Below, in pieces: positions 1 through 8,256 of a stretch of DNA of 57,859 nt. The stretch comes from Ruminococcus sp. GTDB lineage: Bacteria > Bacillota > Clostridia > Oscillospirales > Ruminococcaceae. The DNA lies in contig SVNP01000003.1 in NCBI GenBank assembly GCA_015066805.1, positions 1 through 57,859 of the forward strand. Reading direction: 5' to 3'. A model generated the notes under the pieces. The model was not told where the DNA came from, did not search any database, and saw nothing but the letters and a program-made list of their open reading frames with translations. Each line of letters starts with the position of its first letter. Positions within the stretch are counted from its first letter, which is position 1. Made by a program: the position numbers and the translations under genes.

Positions 1-45
1 GTCGGCTATAAGGTCGGCCGCTTCTGGGAGGACTGGGAGTGGTAA
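1..45 (+). CDS. 3' end of an unidentified protein gene (partial)
   Basis: An open frame enters from the left edge and ends at a TAA at 43-45; the visible C-terminus is VGYKVGRFWEDWEW. A good intrinsic terminator begins 17 bases later, which supports this being the true end of a gene. Too little protein is visible to name a family. The aromatic, charged tail is the only observable property. Confidence 0.55.
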   Translation, partial: VGYKVGRFWEDWEW

Positions 46-62
46 ATCCCTTTTTCAGCAAC

Positions 63-98
63 AAGCGGCTTTCGGTGTAAGATCCGAAGGCCGCTTTT
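63..98 (+). terminator. intrinsic terminator after the partial gene
   Basis: The stem AAGCGGCTTTCGG pairs with CCGAAGGCCGCTT (one mispair) around a TGTAAGAT loop and is followed by TTTT. It ends the gene entering from the left. Confidence 0.75.
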
Positions 99-102
99 GT
101 GG

Positions 103-131
103 TTGACTTGCAGCGGGAAATATGCTACAAT
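103..131 (+). promoter_or_regulatory. sigma-A promoter for the TIR-like/TPR gene
   Basis: TTGACT at 103-108 and TACAAT at 126-131 are 17 bp apart, with an extended -10 TGC. The gene start at 180 has AGGAGG at 168-173. Confidence 0.8.
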
Positions 132-179
132 AGGAACAGAGTAATTCCACTATAAAACGACAAAAACAGGAGGAACATC

Positions 180-1790
180 ATGAAAAAAGCCTTTGTGATC
201 ATGCCTTATGCCAAGAGCTTCAATCGCCTGTACTCCATTATCATTCAGGGTGCGCTGGAGAAAATGGGCTATGAGTGTGTCCGCCAGGATATGACCGGTC
301 AGGGCGGCCATATTATGACCAATGTGATCCGTAATATTGCGGAGGCCGATATTTCCATTGTGGATATTTCCGACCAGAACTGGAATGTGGCTTATGAGCT
401 GGGCATCCGCCATACCATGACCAAAAACGGTACCATTATCATGTGCCGAAAGGATCAGAAGGAGAACGAGCCTTTTGATATTCAGGGCGTGAATATTCTG
501 TATTATGATCCCAACTGGATGGAAACCTTTTCCGAGGATCAGATCATCAGTGAGCTGGTAAAGCGTATTGAGGTGGCAGAAAGCAGCTCTGTAACCACTT
601 CGGACAGCCCTGTGCATGATGTGTATACCGATCTGCCCGAATCTATGCTGCAGTTGCTGGATGCCGCACAGGCAGACCGTTTGCAGGAGCGTTTGAAGGT
701 TTTGCAGGAGGAAAACGACCAGCTCAAAAAAAGGCTGGAGAATGCAGGCCTTTCCGAGGATCGGCAGGAGCAGGTGGTGGATATCCGTACCGCCATTGCA
801 CAGGCCATTGAAAACAGTGTGTATTACAGCGATGGTGCCGTGCAGAAGCTCCGTGAGCTGCAGGCCAACGGACAGAAAAAGGAATTTGCCGATTTTCTCA
901 CCGATGTGCTGGAAAAGGGCTATCTGGATGAATTCGACTGCAAGGTGGTGTACGATCTTTGCCGTCGCATCGGCATTCCGCCTTTGACCAAGGTGTTTCT
1001 GGAGCAGGCTGCCAAGCTGCACCCTGACAGTGAAGAGCTGAATATTTACCTTGCAACAGAGCTTTGCGCCAGCTACAAGGACAGAGAAAAGGCGTTCATC
1101 ATTGCCAATGAGATGATCGGCATTACCAAAAGAGATGGCCAGTATGCTCTGACCAAGCACGTTTCCACGGCGGTTATCAAGGCATTCTTTGATGTGTACA
1201 ACAAGCTGAAGAAGTTTGATGAGATCATTGCTATGCAGGACGTGCTGCTGCATGAGTATGGCAAGCGTGATGTGCAGGCTTTGGTGCATCGCAGTGTCAG
1301 TGCGGCTTACCTGAAGCAGGATAAGCTGGAGGAGGCAGAGCGTTCCTGTCTGACTGCTTTGGAGATCGCTCCGGAGCATAGCCTGAATCACTACCGTATG
1401 TATCAGATCAAGCGTGCGGCGGAGCAGCTTACGGATGCTTACATTGAGCTGGAGCAGTGCATTGACTGCGCTCCCAATGATGAGGACTACTACTACATGG
1501 TGGCAGGCTTTATCTGCGATGAATATGTGGCCCGTACCTCTGCGGAGGAGCTGCCCCATGTTATCAACGGCCGCCTGTGCCGGAATTATGCAGTGCCGTT
1601 CATTATTTATGCCCTGAATATGAACCCCGGCGCATACAGCAGAGCCATTGATTTCCTGAACCGCAACGGCTATAACGAAGACGCAAAACGCTGCATCCAT
1701 GTGCTGAAGGAGCGTGGCGATCTGTTTGCCGAGTTCTCTGATCTGGATTTCTCCATGGTGGCATTCTGTCTGGAAAACGCCGAAAAGTGA
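180..1790 (+). CDS. TIR/nucleoside deoxyribosyltransferase-like domain protein with coiled coil and TPR repeats
   Basis: The protein has 536 residues. Residues 1-115 look like the TIR-like/nucleoside 2-deoxyribosyltransferase fold: a hydrophobic start FVIMPY, an AD-SIVDIS strand near residues 55-64, and NVAYELG near 69-75 whose Glu occupies the place of the catalytic Glu in deoxyribosyltransferases. A heptad-like stretch at about 160-190 follows, then helical repeats from about 240 to 490 that look like TPRs. AGGAGG sits 6 bases before the ATG. The gene stands alone between its own promoter and a terminator. Family knowledge: such folds cleave N-glycosidic bonds of nucleotides (including NAD in immune TIRs), and TPR tails often sense a partner. 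A defence or nucleotide-signalling role is inference; housekeeping nucleotide handling is possible. No membrane segment is evident. Confidence 0.7.
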   Translation: MKKAFVIMPYAKSFNRLYSIIIQGALEKMGYECVRQDMTGQGGHIMTNVIRNIAEADISIVDISDQNWNVAYELGIRHTMTKNGTIIMCRKDQKENEPFDIQGVNILYYDPNWMETFSEDQIISELVKRIEVAESSSVTTSDSPVHDVYTDLPESMLQLLDAAQADRLQERLKVLQEENDQLKKRLENAGLSEDRQEQVVDIRTAIAQAIENSVYYSDGAVQKLRELQANGQKKEFADFLTDVLEKGYLDEFDCKVVYDLCRRIGIPPLTKVFLEQAAKLHPDSEELNIYLATELCASYKDREKAFIIANEMIGITKRDGQYALTKHVSTAVIKAFFDVYNKLKKFDEIIAMQDVLLHEYGKRDVQALVHRSVSAAYLKQDKLEEAERSCLTALEIAPEHSLNHYRMYQIKRAAEQLTDAYIELEQCIDCAPNDEDYYYMVAGFICDEYVARTSAEELPHVINGRLCRNYAVPFIIYALNMNPGAYSRAIDFLNRNGYNEDAKRCIHVLKERGDLFAEFSDLDFSMVAFCLENAEK

Positions 1791-1828
1791 TCCCTTGCCC
1801 ACAATACTGTCATAGGATGATAAAGCAA

Positions 1829-1869
1829 AAGCCGCTTCCCATGGTAAAATGGGAAGCGGCTTCTTTTTT
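1829..1869. terminator. bidirectional terminator between convergent genes
   Basis: GCCGCTTCCC (1831-1840) pairs perfectly with GGGAAGCGGC (1851-1860). A T-run follows on the plus strand and AAAA precedes on the left, so it can serve both the TIR-like gene and the convergent esterase gene. Confidence 0.85.
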
Positions 1870-1874
1870 TGGAT

Positions 1875-3392
1875 TCAGTTTTTGCGGTAATCTCCAAGGG
1901 TCAGACCAGCATCCACACAAGCATCGGCGATCAGCCCCGCTACGGTGGTGGCACCGTATTGGCTCAGGTGGGTGTTATCCACACTGCCGCTGCTGGTGAT
2001 GCAATGCAGTGCCTGTGTGGCACTTGCGCCGCCTGTATTGAACAGCTCTGTGTATAGCTCCGCAGTCTGGGTGGTCATATCCAGAACTGCAATATCGTAC
2101 AGCTCACCCAGGGTAAACATACCTGCCTGATATTCCAGATGCCCCTTGTAATTGGCAGAGCCATCGGAGCCGCGGCGGGTAATGGGTGTTACCAGAACAG
2201 GCACTGCACCCTTGCTCAGTGCTACCTCAATGTACTTTTTGGCAAGGATCCACTCGTAGGAATACTGCCCGCTGCTGTTTTTGCCGCTGCCGTCCAGTGT
2301 AGCCCAATCCAGCCCGGGATAGGTGCCGCGGTCGGCATCGTCGGTTTTTTCATCGTTGTGACCAAACTGAATGAACAGATAATCGCCCTCACCCAGCTCA
2401 TTGCAGAGGGTAGTGTAGTAGCTTTCTGCAAGGAAGCTGCGGCTGCTGCGGCCGGAAAGTGCCAGATTCCGCACGGTTACATTGTTGAAGTAGCTGCCCA
2501 GCTTCATGCCCCAGCCATAGCGGTCAAGGGTGGAGGTGGTGTTGCTGTCGTATTCGCAGACAGTGGAATCTCCCACCAGAAATACCTTGCCCGAGAAACG
2601 GAAGCCATCCGGCTCATAGGGGTTTGCAGGGGGCGGCGTAGTGGTGGTAGTGGTAACAGTGGTCACCGCAGGCAGAACCTCACGGTTTGCGATCATGCGC
2701 TTCAGCAGGGTCAGATCCTCGGCAGTAATGGCATCATCACCGGAAAGCTCTGCGCCTGCAGCAGCGGAAAGATCCCCGCTGCACACCAGATAGCGGCGCA
2801 GCATTTCCGCATCGGCGGCATCTACCAAGCCGTCTGCGGTGACATCACCTGCGGTGGGCGTTGCCATTACCACATAGTTCACGCAGCCGGAGGTCTGGTT
2901 GTTGCTGCCCAGTGTAATGATCTCACCGGGGGCAAAGGCCTTGCTGTATGCGGCATACTCCACGGAATTGTTATTTTGCAGGATCAGACCGGTAATGCTC
3001 CAGCCTTCCAGCCATGCGGGGATTACCGCAACACGGGTATCCACCGCCACATACACGGTAACGGATGCGCCTGCGGTAAAGAATGCGGCGGTTCCTGTGG
3101 TGGCTTTGGCATCGCAGGAAGTTTGTACCAGCTCGGCACCCAGCAATGCATCGGGCACGGTGAGGTAGGTCACATCACGGTCGGTGTACACCGTATCGCC
3201 TACTTGCAGATCGGTGTCAATGCTCCATGCAGCATAGGATGCGGCACTGTCCAAGGTCAGCTCCTGCACCAGGCTGCCGCTGACGGCATTGGCTGCAGCG
3301 GCATAGCGTGCAGCCTCCCCGGGCAGAGTGTGCATGGTCATGCTGCCCCCCAGCAGCACGGCCAATGCGAGGGTAAGCCCTCTGTGTTTCAT
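1875..3392 (-). CDS. secreted CE12-type (rhamnogalacturonan acetylesterase-like) SGNH esterase with internal dockerin
   Basis: The protein has 505 residues. Residues 1-30 are a signal peptide. Residues 38-178 form a beta-rich accessory domain of a kind often attached to bacterial pectinases (family not certain). Residues 181-240 are a type I dockerin with two calcium-loop repeats (GDVTADGLVDAADAEMLRRYL and a weaker ELSGDDAITAEDLTLLKR). A Thr-rich linker runs to about 255, and residues 265-505 are an SGNH hydrolase with VGDST (Ser276), FGHND (343-347) and DNTH (Asp472, His475). CE12 enzymes deacetylate rhamnogalacturonan or xylan; pectin is favoured here because a dockerin pectate lyase lies in the same window. 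The dockerin lies in the middle of the protein, whereas it is more often C-terminal. The enzyme is probably docked on a scaffoldin outside the cell. Confidence 0.85.
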   Translation of the reverse strand: MKHRGLTLALAVLLGGSMTMHTLPGEAARYAAAANAVSGSLVQELTLDSAASYAAWSIDTDLQVGDTVYTDRDVTYLTVPDALLGAELVQTSCDAKATTGTAAFFTAGASVTVYVAVDTRVAVIPAWLEGWSITGLILQNNNSVEYAAYSKAFAPGEIITLGSNNQTSGCVNYVVMATPTAGDVTADGLVDAADAEMLRRYLVCSGDLSAAAGAELSGDDAITAEDLTLLKRMIANREVLPAVTTVTTTTTTPPPANPYEPDGFRFSGKVFLVGDSTVCEYDSNTTSTLDRYGWGMKLGSYFNNVTVRNLALSGRSSRSFLAESYYTTLCNELGEGDYLFIQFGHNDEKTDDADRGTYPGLDWATLDGSGKNSSGQYSYEWILAKKYIEVALSKGAVPVLVTPITRRGSDGSANYKGHLEYQAGMFTLGELYDIAVLDMTTQTAELYTELFNTGGASATQALHCITSSGSVDNTHLSQYGATTVAGLIADACVDAGLTLGDYRKN

Positions 3393-3459
3393 GTTTCAAT
3401 CCTCCTGTTTGACGGAAATCTCGATTCACTTTATTGCATATCTGTCAAATCGTATCCTC

Positions 3460-3488
3460 ATTATAGCAGATCCCCAATGAAAGAACAA
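3460..3488 (-). promoter_or_regulatory. promoter of the CE12-type esterase gene
   Basis: On the minus strand TTGTTC and TATAAT are 17 bp apart with an extended -10 TGC. It lies about 70 bases upstream of the start codon. Confidence 0.7.
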
Positions 3489-3525
3489 TGCTTTATTATG
3501 CCCGCTGACTGTGCTTTTGTCACAT

Positions 3526-3555
3526 AAAAAGGGGGGATGAAGCCTGTTCATCCCC
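3526..3555 (-). terminator. terminator after rlmH
   Basis: GGGGATGAA and TTCATCCCC pair around a short loop, and the minus strand continues with CCTTTTT. It overlaps the very end of the rlmH transcript. Confidence 0.75.
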
Positions 3556-3558
3556 ATA

Positions 3559-4032
3559 TTATTTATGATATTTTCCGCCTTCAGCGATCTGGTACCCACG
3601 GTAGATCTGCTCCAGCAGCATGACTCTTGCAAGCTGATGGGGGAAGGTCATGGGGGAAAAAGAGAGTTTATGCTGTGCAGCCTGCTTCACCTGCGGAGCC
3701 AGACCATGGCTGCTGCCGATGACAAAGCTCAGGGCGGAGCAACCACGGAGGGCAGGCTCAGTCAGCATCCGTGAAAATGCCTCACTGGTGCAGGACTTGC
3801 CCTCAATGCACAGCGCAAACAGCTCACCTTCGGCATGGCGCAGGATCTGCTCGGCCTCGGTTTGCAGAGCCTTTTGTATCTCCCCATCGGAGGGGCTTTC
3901 GGGCAGGCGGCATTCGTTCAGCTCTATGATCTGCAGCTTGCAGTAACGCCCCAGCCGTTTGGCGTATTCTTCGCAGGCTTCTCTTAGCCAGCGTTCCTTC
4001 AGCTTGCCTACTGCGATCAGATTTACACGCAT
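3559..4032 (-). CDS. rlmH: 23S rRNA (pseudouridine-1915-N3)-methyltransferase RlmH
   Basis: The protein has 157 residues, the usual family length. It starts MRVNLIAVGKLKERW and carries the SPOUT-fold signatures FVIGSSHGL and the C-terminal LSFSPMTFPHQLARVMLLEQ followed by YRGYQIAEGGKYHK, all diagnostic of RlmH. It methylates pseudouridine 1915 in helix 69 of 23S rRNA using S-adenosylmethionine. The ATG shares one base with the TGA of the upstream metallo-hydrolase gene (TGATG), so the two are translationally coupled. The same reading frame is open further upstream, but that extension only shadows the upstream gene. Confidence 0.95.
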   Translation of the reverse strand: MRVNLIAVGKLKERWLREACEEYAKRLGRYCKLQIIELNECRLPESPSDGEIQKALQTEAEQILRHAEGELFALCIEGKSCTSEAFSRMLTEPALRGCSALSFVIGSSHGLAPQVKQAAQHKLSFSPMTFPHQLARVMLLEQIYRGYQIAEGGKYHK

Positions 4033-4814
4033 CAAAAGACCATCATCTCCCCTTCGGTTTCTACCTTTGCCACCTCCAACAGATAATCGCTGCCGCGGGT
4101 CATGCCTGCAAGAGTCTGCACCACGGTATCCTCTGCCAGTACGGGGCGGTTGTTTTCCTGACTGAGATGTCCCAGGATCAGTCTTGTGGTGCCGTTTTCT
4201 ATGAGTTTTTTTGCCTGTGCGGCGCAATCCACATTGGAAAGATGCCCCACCTTGGATAGGATCCGAGCCTTTACATAGGGGGGATATTTTCCGCTTCGCA
4301 GCAAAGTTTCCTCATAGTTGGCTTCCAGCAGCACCAGATCGCAGCCGATGAGTGCTTCCTCCACCGTGCGTGTCACATGGCCCAGATCGGTACAAACGGC
4401 ACAAACCTTACCATCGGGCATGGTGATGCGGTAGCCGCAGCTCTGAACGGTATCATGAGGGGTCACAAAGGCGGAAAGGGACATATCCGCCACCTGTACG
4501 GCGTGATTGATCTCCAGCAGAGAGGCACTGGGGGCAATGGCATCGTGGTCGATGAGGTTTCGCAGGGTTTTGCCCTGCCCGTAAATGGGCACTTGCAGTC
4601 GTTCCGAAAGGGCTTTCAGACCTCGCACATGATCGGAGTGGTCGTGGGTGATGAACACACCCTGTACGGCCGAAAGAGACAGACCGCAGCGTTCCATGGC
4701 GGTGGTCAGACGCTTGTATGTAACGCCTGCATCAATCAGCACGCCGCCCTTGGGTGTGCCGATGAAGGTAGCGTTGCCTTTGCTGGAGCTGAACAGGGGA
4801 TACATCCGTGCCAA
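4032..4814 (-). CDS. metallo-beta-lactamase-fold hydrolase of the WalJ/YycJ type
   Basis: The protein has about 260 residues. The start MYPLFSSSKGNATFIG, the zinc-binding THDHSDH and the later GHLSQENN are typical of YycJ/WalJ-like MBL exonuclease-type proteins, which often sit near rlmH and the walRK genes and are linked to DNA repair or cell-wall regulation. Start choice: a GTG at 4823 overlaps the Shine-Dalgarno AGGAGG (4823-4828), and an ATG at 4805 is 17 bases from it. The TTG at 4814 has an ideal 8-base spacing, so I place the start there. rlmH follows with a one-base overlap. No walRK genes are visible, so the precise role is inferred from the family. Confidence 0.85.
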   Translation of the reverse strand: MARMYPLFSSSKGNATFIGTPKGGVLIDAGVTYKRLTTAMERCGLSLSAVQGVFITHDHSDHVRGLKALSERLQVPIYGQGKTLRNLIDHDAIAPSASLLEINHAVQVADMSLSAFVTPHDTVQSCGYRITMPDGKVCAVCTDLGHVTRTVEEALIGCDLVLLEANYEETLLRSGKYPPYVKARILSKVGHLSNVDCAAQAKKLIENGTTRLILGHLSQENNRPVLAEDTVVQTLAGMTRGSDYLLEVAKVETEGEMMVF

Positions 4815-4848
4815 ATCATACACCTCCTGAGATGGGAATATAACAAGG

Positions 4849-4874
4849 AAAGGGCGAAATCACTTTCGCCCTTT
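4849..4874 (-). terminator. terminator downstream of murA
   Basis: AAAGGGCGAAA pairs with TTTCGCCCTTT around TCAC. It lies between the murA stop and the start of the metallo-hydrolase gene. The U-tract on the minus strand is short, so read-through is possible. Confidence 0.65.
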
Positions 4875-4894
4875 GTCTGGTAGAAGCTTTGCCC

Positions 4895-6211
4895 TTACAC
4901 CTCACCCACAGCGGGGGGCAGGGTCTGTGCATTTTCAACGGGAATGGCCTCTTTGGAGATACAGGCACCCAAAGCGGTCAGCTTACCGACCATATCGGCA
5001 TAGCCTCGCTCAATGTGGTGGATATCCTCGATATAGGTCACACCGCCTGCAGCCAATCCGGCGATCATCAGGGCGGCACCTGCACGGAGATCGCAGGCTT
5101 TTACGGGGGCACCGGTGAGAACGCCCTTGCCCTCAATGACGGCGACCTTGCCATCCACCTGAATATCCGCACCCATTCTCCGCAGCTCGTCCACATACTG
5201 GAAACGCTGCTCAGAAACCTCCTCCTTGACCATACTGGTACCTGCGGCCAGGCACAGCAGGGTAGAGATCTGAGGCTGCATATCGGTGGGGAAGCCGGGG
5301 TGGGGGCGTGTTCTGACGCTGGCCTTTACCAGGGGGCCGTCCACATACACACGCACCTGATCGTGCTCCTCGTCGGCTTCTACATTCACGCCGATCTTCT
5401 CCAGCACGCTGATGATGGAATCCAGATGCTTGACAGTCACATTTTTGATGAGCACATCGCCCTTGGTGGCAGCAGCGGCCACCATATAGGTACCTGCCTC
5501 GATCTGGTCGGGGATCACAGGGTAGCTGGTGCCCCGCAGGAATTTCACGCCGCGGATCTTAATGGTATCGGTACCGGCACCGATGATGTCGGCACCCATA
5601 GAGTTCAAAAAGCTGGCGAGATCCACGATATGGGGTTCTTTTGCGGCATTGCCGATGACGGTAAGACCTTCTGCCTTAACGGCTGCCAGAATGGCGTTCA
5701 TGGTGGCACCTACGGTGACCACATCAAAGAAGATCTGGTTGCCCTTCAGAGGTTTTGCCTGCAGGTCTACCATACCTCGCTCGATCTTACATTCAGCACC
5801 CAGCTTACGGAAGGCCTTGAGGTGCTGGTCAATGGGTCTGCCGCCCAGGGGACATCCGCCGGGCATAGAAACTCTTGCAAGGCCGCATCTGCCCAGCAGT
5901 GCGCCCATAAAGTAGTAGGAGGCACGCATTTTTCTGGCAGATTCATAGGGCACACAGGTGCAATTGACCGGTCTGGGATCAATGCGGTAGGTATGGGGGC
6001 CAAGCTGTTCTACCACTGCGCCCAGCTCCCGCAGGATCTGCACGCTGATGGTAACATCGCTGATATCGGGCACATTTTCAATGACACAGGGCTCATCGCA
6101 GAGCAGGGCTGCGGGCAGGATGGCAACAACAGCGTTCTTTGCGCCGCTGATCTCCACCTCACCGGTCAGTCTTCTGCCGCCCCTGACAACAAAACGCGCA
6201 GGTGCTTTCAT
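4895..6211 (-). CDS. murA: UDP-N-acetylglucosamine 1-carboxyvinyltransferase
   Basis: The protein has 438 residues and is full length. It transfers enolpyruvate from PEP to UDP-GlcNAc, the first committed step of peptidoglycan synthesis in the cytoplasm. Visible signatures are ISGAKNA (Lys25), the active-site loop MPGGCPLGGRP with the catalytic Cys at about residue 120 (so the fosfomycin target Cys is retained), and RTRPHPGFPTDMQPQ. The start is the ATG at 6211 with AAGGAG about 9 bases upstream; the open frame to 6301 has no good ribosome site. It follows the cyclophilin lipoprotein gene by 100 bases and may share its transcript. A second murA is common in Firmicutes, and I cannot tell which paralogue this is. 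Confidence 0.95.
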   Translation of the reverse strand: MKAPARFVVRGGRRLTGEVEISGAKNAVVAILPAALLCDEPCVIENVPDISDVTISVQILRELGAVVEQLGPHTYRIDPRPVNCTCVPYESARKMRASYYFMGALLGRCGLARVSMPGGCPLGGRPIDQHLKAFRKLGAECKIERGMVDLQAKPLKGNQIFFDVVTVGATMNAILAAVKAEGLTVIGNAAKEPHIVDLASFLNSMGADIIGAGTDTIKIRGVKFLRGTSYPVIPDQIEAGTYMVAAAATKGDVLIKNVTVKHLDSIISVLEKIGVNVEADEEHDQVRVYVDGPLVKASVRTRPHPGFPTDMQPQISTLLCLAAGTSMVKEEVSEQRFQYVDELRRMGADIQVDGKVAVIEGKGVLTGAPVKACDLRAGAALMIAGLAAGGVTYIEDIHHIERGYADMVGKLTALGACISKEAIPVENAQTLPPAVGEV

Positions 6212-6310
6212 AGTGGTATCTCCTTGTAATGTTCTGTCTGTATTCCGGATGGGCTGCACGGTATTTTTTTCTGTTCCGTGCATACCGCTGTGATTCTCCA
6301 AGCGTCCCCC

Positions 6311-7096
6311 TTACTCAATGACAGCGGGCGTTTGCACGTCACCGTTGTAATTGAGATAGTTCACGCCGCTGCCGTCGTACTCCACAACAACAGCTTTTTC
6401 GATCATGACCTGGGACTTGGGTTTATCGTTGGCATCCACAGGCACCTTCTGAATGGCAAGGCAATGCTCCAGACCGTCAAAGACCTGTCCGAAGATCTCG
6501 TAGCCGCCGTCCAGATCGGGCCTGCCGCCCATGAGCTTGTACATATCCATGACAGGGCCGGAAAAGGTCATGCCATAGGTGGTTTTCATCCGTTCAAAGA
6601 AGTCGGCATCGGTTTCCATGCCGGTAACGATATAGAACTGGCTGCCGTTGAGCTGATCCTGTCCCACGGCATAGGCCAGGGCACCTGCATAATGCTGCAG
6701 CCCTGCGGAAATGGTCTGGGAGAAGCCATCATTTCCCCATGCATCCTCACCGCCGGTGCCGTCGCCCTTGGGGTCGCCGCCCTTGGGGTCGCCGCCCTGC
6801 ACCACAAATTGGTCGATGACACGGTGGAAGATCAGCTCATCGTAGTAGCCGCTTTCCACCAGGGATTTAAAGTTCTCCACGCCCTTGGGGCATTCTTCGG
6901 GGAACAGCTTGATCTTTACGTCGCCGTAATCCTTAATGGTAAGTACGACGATCTCCTCGCCCTGTTGGGGGGCAGTAAAGTTCAGGATCTTCTGGTTTTC
7001 CAGAACGACCTCTTTATTACAAGCGCAGAGGGCAGGGGCTGTCATGGCGCAGCAAAGTGCGGTCACGATCAGCTTATGCAAAAACTGCTTACGCAT
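6311..7096 (-). CDS. cyclophilin-type peptidyl-prolyl isomerase lipoprotein
   Basis: The protein has 261 residues. A lipoprotein signal ends in LCAC|NK near residue 26. The cyclophilin core begins at about residue 50: FHRVIDQFVVQGGDPKG, then GGEDAWGND, and NGSQFYIVTG. The FHRVI Arg and the GSQF segment, which contribute to the active site, are intact. It should catalyse proline isomerisation and assist folding of exported proteins on the outer face of the membrane. Compared with the usual GGDPTG..GTGGE loop, this copy has a duplicated GGDPK unit encoded by a perfect 15-bp tandem repeat. It has its own promoter at 7171-7199, and murA follows. Confidence 0.9.
   Translation of the reverse strand: MRKQFLHKLIVTALCCAMTAPALCACNKEVVLENQKILNFTAPQQGEEIVVLTIKDYGDVKIKLFPEECPKGVENFKSLVESGYYDELIFHRVIDQFVVQGGDPKGGDPKGDGTGGEDAWGNDGFSQTISAGLQHYAGALAYAVGQDQLNGSQFYIVTGMETDADFFERMKTTYGMTFSGPVMDMYKLMGGRPDLDGGYEIFGQVFDGLEHCLAIQKVPVDANDKPKSQVMIEKAVVVEYDGSGVNYLNYNGDVQTPAVIE
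6764..6793. repeat. perfect 15-bp tandem duplication inside the cyclophilin gene
   Basis: The unit GCCCTTGGGGTCGCC occurs twice back to back. It adds five residues (GGDPK) in frame within the active-site-proximal loop. Confidence 0.9.
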
Positions 7097-7170
7097 TCAA
7101 AAATCTCCTTGATACAAGGTATTGAGGTCAAAAGGGCGCAAAAGGGCACACTATGACCATACATAAAAGT

Positions 7171-7199
7171 ATTATACCACAGTTTTCCTGATTTGTAAA
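7171..7199 (-). promoter_or_regulatory. promoter of the cyclophilin lipoprotein gene
   Basis: On the minus strand TTTACA and TATAAT are 17 bp apart with an extended -10 TGG. Confidence 0.8.
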
Positions 7200-7262
7200 G
7201 CCGATTCTTAAGATTTTCATAATTTCGGCAAAAGAAACTGCGGAAAAGGGGATTTTTTATTC

Positions 7263-8090
7263 TCAGTTACCCATAAGTGCGGGGGAATAGGCAACGATCT
7301 CCACGGAAGTGATCAGGATGTCTTCGGCGGGGCGCATGGCATTTTCTTCGCCCTGCAGCTTGGTGCCTGTAATGGCATCCAGGATCTCATATCCCTCATA
7401 CAACTGACCGAACACGGTAAGCTGCTGGGAATAATTGGGGATACCGCCCAGTTCCGCAAAGGTTTTGGCAACGGGGTTGTCCTCTTCACCTTCCATGAGG
7501 GCATTGGTGATCTCTTCGGTCATCTCAATAGAATCCACCACCAGAAAACGGCTGCCGTTGTAGTGCTTTTGGGTACCGGTCAGCAGCTTCCAGAAGTTGG
7601 TATCGCTGCCGGTGGTAAGGGAGCAAAGGGCTCCGCGGAAGGGCCACATATTGGGGGTCAGCTCCCGCACTACATTTTCTTGGGGCAGATCCATACCGCC
7701 TTCGTTCAGGGAGCCATCTGCATTGGGACTGCCGCCGGAGAAGAATACATCCTGCTCCACACGGAAAACATAGGTGTTATCATAGTAGCCGCTTTTTGCA
7801 AGCTGCGTGAAGTTTTCAACGGCAAGAGGGCATTCATCGGGGTACAGCAAAAAGAGCATATCTCCGGCAGTTGTATGCATAATAGCAGCAGGATCGCCTT
7901 CCTTGGGTTCTTCCAGTTGTACCAGTGTGACTTCATCCAGTTTAACGGTAGCCGTAATATTCTGCGACATCGAATACCATCCCGAGCAAAGCAGAGCCAG
8001 CACCAGAGAAACGGCGATCAGAATGGAAAGTACCTTTACGGTTCGGGCAGCAGACGGTGTATTTCGGGCTGCAAGATTCGAAGGCTTCAT
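7263..8090 (-). CDS. membrane-anchored divergent cyclophilin-type isomerase
   Basis: The protein has about 275 residues from the ATG at 8090 (AAAGGA upstream); the frame open to 8147 lacks a ribosome site and overlaps the promoter leader. One transmembrane helix at about residues 18-42 anchors an external cyclophilin domain. The order of conserved blocks matches its neighbour (PDECPLAVENFTQLAKSGYYD, later NGSRFLVVDS). The catalytic region is altered: FHRVI..QGGDP is replaced by VFRVEQ..FSGGSPN. The Arg is kept but the surrounding pocket is not canonical, so catalytic activity is uncertain; it may act as a chaperone. The two adjacent isomerase genes look like an old tandem duplication. Confidence 0.8.
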   Translation of the reverse strand: MKPSNLAARNTPSAARTVKVLSILIAVSLVLALLCSGWYSMSQNITATVKLDEVTLVQLEEPKEGDPAAIMHTTAGDMLFLLYPDECPLAVENFTQLAKSGYYDNTYVFRVEQDVFFSGGSPNADGSLNEGGMDLPQENVVRELTPNMWPFRGALCSLTTGSDTNFWKLLTGTQKHYNGSRFLVVDSIEMTEEITNALMEGEEDNPVAKTFAELGGIPNYSQQLTVFGQLYEGYEILDAITGTKLQGEENAMRPAEDILITSVEIVAYSPALMGN

Positions 8091-8164
8091 AGCAATAGGA
8101 TTCCTTTCGTGGGGAAAAATATCGGTAAAAACGGAACACGGATACATAGTATATCCTGCGTATT

Positions 8165-8193
8165 ATTATACCTTTTTTTGACAGAGAAGTCAA
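8165..8193 (-). promoter_or_regulatory. promoter of the membrane cyclophilin gene
   Basis: On the minus strand TTGACT and TATAAT are 17 bp apart. Confidence 0.8.
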
Positions 8194-8256
8194 GGGTGGA
8201 AGACATTATGGTCGTTTCGGACAACAGCAGTGGGGGAGCTTCTTTTGCGGCGGCAA

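Noticed and set aside
150-1802. Long minus-strand reading frame opposite the TIR-like/TPR gene
   Set aside because: It has low-complexity His/Leu/Ile-rich composition typical of an antisense shadow, and no ribosome site or promoter; the plus-strand protein has recognisable domains.
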